A stretch of DNA of 6,614 nucleotides from Solirubrobacteraceae bacterium (GTDB lineage Bacteria > Actinomycetota > Thermoleophilia > Solirubrobacterales > Solirubrobacteraceae), in the NCBI GenBank assembly GCA_030149625.1, contig JASLHP010000225.1, positions 1 through 6,614 on the forward strand. The letters are read 5' to 3'. This document shows, piece after piece, positions 6,197-6,614 of this stretch; positions within the stretch are counted from its first letter, which is position 1; every line of letters begins with the position of its first letter. The position numbers and the translations under genes are program-made. A model generated the notes under the pieces. That model saw only the letters and a program-made list of their open reading frames with translations, was not told where the DNA came from and did no database searches.

Positions 6197-6409
6197 TCAG
6201 TCGAGCACCACCAGCGTGTCGCCCTCGTTGACCGCCTGACCCTCCTCGCAGCGGATCTCGGTGACCGTGCCCGCGTCTTCCGCCTCGACGGGCATCTCCA
6301 TCTTCATCGACTCGAGGATCGCGACCGTGTCGCCCTCCTCGATGGCGTCGCCCACCGCGCACTCGATTTTCCATACCGTGCCCGTGATATGAGCCTCGAT
6401 GTCAGTCAT
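6197..6409 (-). CDS. Small stand-alone biotin carrier protein (biotinyl domain, TB7.3-like)
   Basis: A 70-residue protein that is a single biotinyl/lipoyl-attachment domain. The ESMKMEMPV motif places Lys36 at the tip of the hairpin where biotin ligase would attach biotin. SMKM, rather than the DKA/DKV of lipoyl domains, favours biotin. Paired halves around GDAIEEGDTV (20-29) and GQAVNEGDTL give the usual pseudo-twofold barrel. There is no N-terminal extension and no 'thumb', unlike E. coli AccB. It closely resembles, from memory, the 71-residue mycobacterial TB7.3 (Rv3221c). The start at 6409 is set by GGAGG five bases upstream; the frame stays open to 6466 but lacks domain sequence there. 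No carboxylase or carboxyltransferase subunit is in the window, so its partner is unknown. It lies upstream of the crotonase and biotin genes on the same strand. Confidence 0.93.
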   Translation of the reverse strand: MTDIEAHITGTVWKIECAVGDAIEEGDTVAILESMKMEMPVEAEDAGTVTEIRCEEGQAVNEGDTLVVLD

Positions 6410-6414
6410 TCGCT

Positions 6415-6419
6415 CCTCC
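6415..6419 (-). promoter_or_regulatory. Ribosome binding site of the biotin carrier gene
   Basis: GGAGG on the minus strand, five bases before ATG 6409. It decides between this start and a longer open frame reaching 6466, giving the 70-residue single-domain product. Confidence 0.75.
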
Positions 6420-6451
6420 ACGCGCTGCTCGACAGCGCTCGGCCAGGGACA

Positions 6452-6469
6452 ATGGGAGAAGCACAATAG
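6452..6469 (+). other. Five-codon leader frame overlapping the glycosyltransferase start
   Basis: ATG at 6452 opens a frame encoding only MGEAQ before TAG at 6467-6469. An AGGG lies four bases upstream of the ATG. The stop overlaps the presumed start of the glycosyltransferase (ATA 6466), which is in another frame. It may be a minicistron coupling translation, or the real start with a frameshift downstream, or chance. I cannot decide among these. Confidence 0.2.
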
Positions 6470-6614
6470 AGCGCGCCGCTGACCGACCCGCGGCGCCGCC
6501 CGCGACCCTGATCGTGGCCGCTCACAATGAGGAGTCGCGGATCGCCGCGACGCTGGCCGCGCTCGCTCGCGCGTTTCCAGGTGCGCCGCTCTGGGTGGCC
6601 GACGACGGCTCCAG
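6466..6614 (+). CDS. Family 2 glycosyltransferase, N-terminal part (runs off the window)
   Basis: The plus frame encodes ATLIVAAHNEESRIAATLAA and then APLWVADDGS. This is the first beta strand with the HNEE motif, the following helix, and the second strand ending in the DDGS nucleotide-sugar/metal-binding motif of GT-A fold family 2 glycosyltransferases. About 49 codons are visible before the sequence ends, so the acceptor-binding and membrane regions, if any, are unseen. The gene is divergent from the biotin carrier gene. The frame is open from 6388 but has no ATG, GTG or TTG before 6514, which lies inside the first strand. The start given here is ATA 6466, chosen because GGGAGA lies six bases upstream; it is uncertain. 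Substrate cannot be inferred. Confidence 0.75.
   Translation, partial: MERAADRPAAPPATLIVAAHNEESRIAATLAALARAFPGAPLWVADDGS

Noticed and set aside
6410..6465. Divergent promoter pair between the biotin carrier and the glycosyltransferase
   Set aside because: Loose -10-like boxes such as GACAAT (6448-6453) and, on the minus strand, TATTGT exist, but neither has a convincing -35 at proper spacing, so no promoter is called.

Overview
The window is a GC-rich (about 70% by eye), tightly packed bacterial chromosome segment. It probably comes from an actinobacterium of the Thermoleophilia/Solirubrobacterales type. This is inferred from codon use, the biotin operon, a TB7.3-like 70-residue biotin carrier, and a secreted protein whose C-terminal domain resembles the 'A..GKLLARFGRLPA.LT' modules common in Solirubrobacterales exoproteins. 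No phage, insertion sequence, CRISPR, tRNA or rRNA signal was seen.

Layout. Six genes lie on the minus strand and the start of a seventh lies on the plus strand. Reading the minus strand from right to left: a small biotin carrier protein (6409-6197); a crotonase-fold protein with methylmalonyl-CoA-decarboxylase-like active-site residues (6140-5313); a 113-nt gap; bioB (5199-4021), bioF (4006-2597) and bioD (2578-1886), with gaps of 14 and 18 nt that indicate one operon; a 151-nt gap holding a candidate promoter; and a large exported protein of unknown function (from 1734, running off the left edge). Divergent from the carrier gene, a family 2 glycosyltransferase begins near 6466 and runs off the right edge.

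How they fit. BioF makes 8-amino-7-oxononanoate (KAPA), BioD makes dethiobiotin and BioB inserts sulfur to give biotin. The KAPA-to-DAPA aminotransferase (bioA) is not in the window. The small carrier has the ESMKME biotinylation motif, so a biotin acceptor sits just upstream of the genes that make its cofactor. The crotonase between them carries a pattern seen in acyl-CoA decarboxylases. This suggests, but does not prove, a link to carboxyl-group chemistry on acyl-CoAs, such as removal of malonyl-type by-products of a biotin-dependent carboxylase.

Points for a second look: an acidic tail of about 80 residues on BioF containing a duplicated PFD[L/F]ERE motif; an apparent leaderless GTG start for bioB; a glycosyltransferase with no ATG/GTG/TTG start in the expected place; and an exported protein with an unrecognised central region. 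Several long open frames here, including one covering plus-strand 1-1971 and one extending bioF to 838 codons, are GC-driven shadows and are not annotated.
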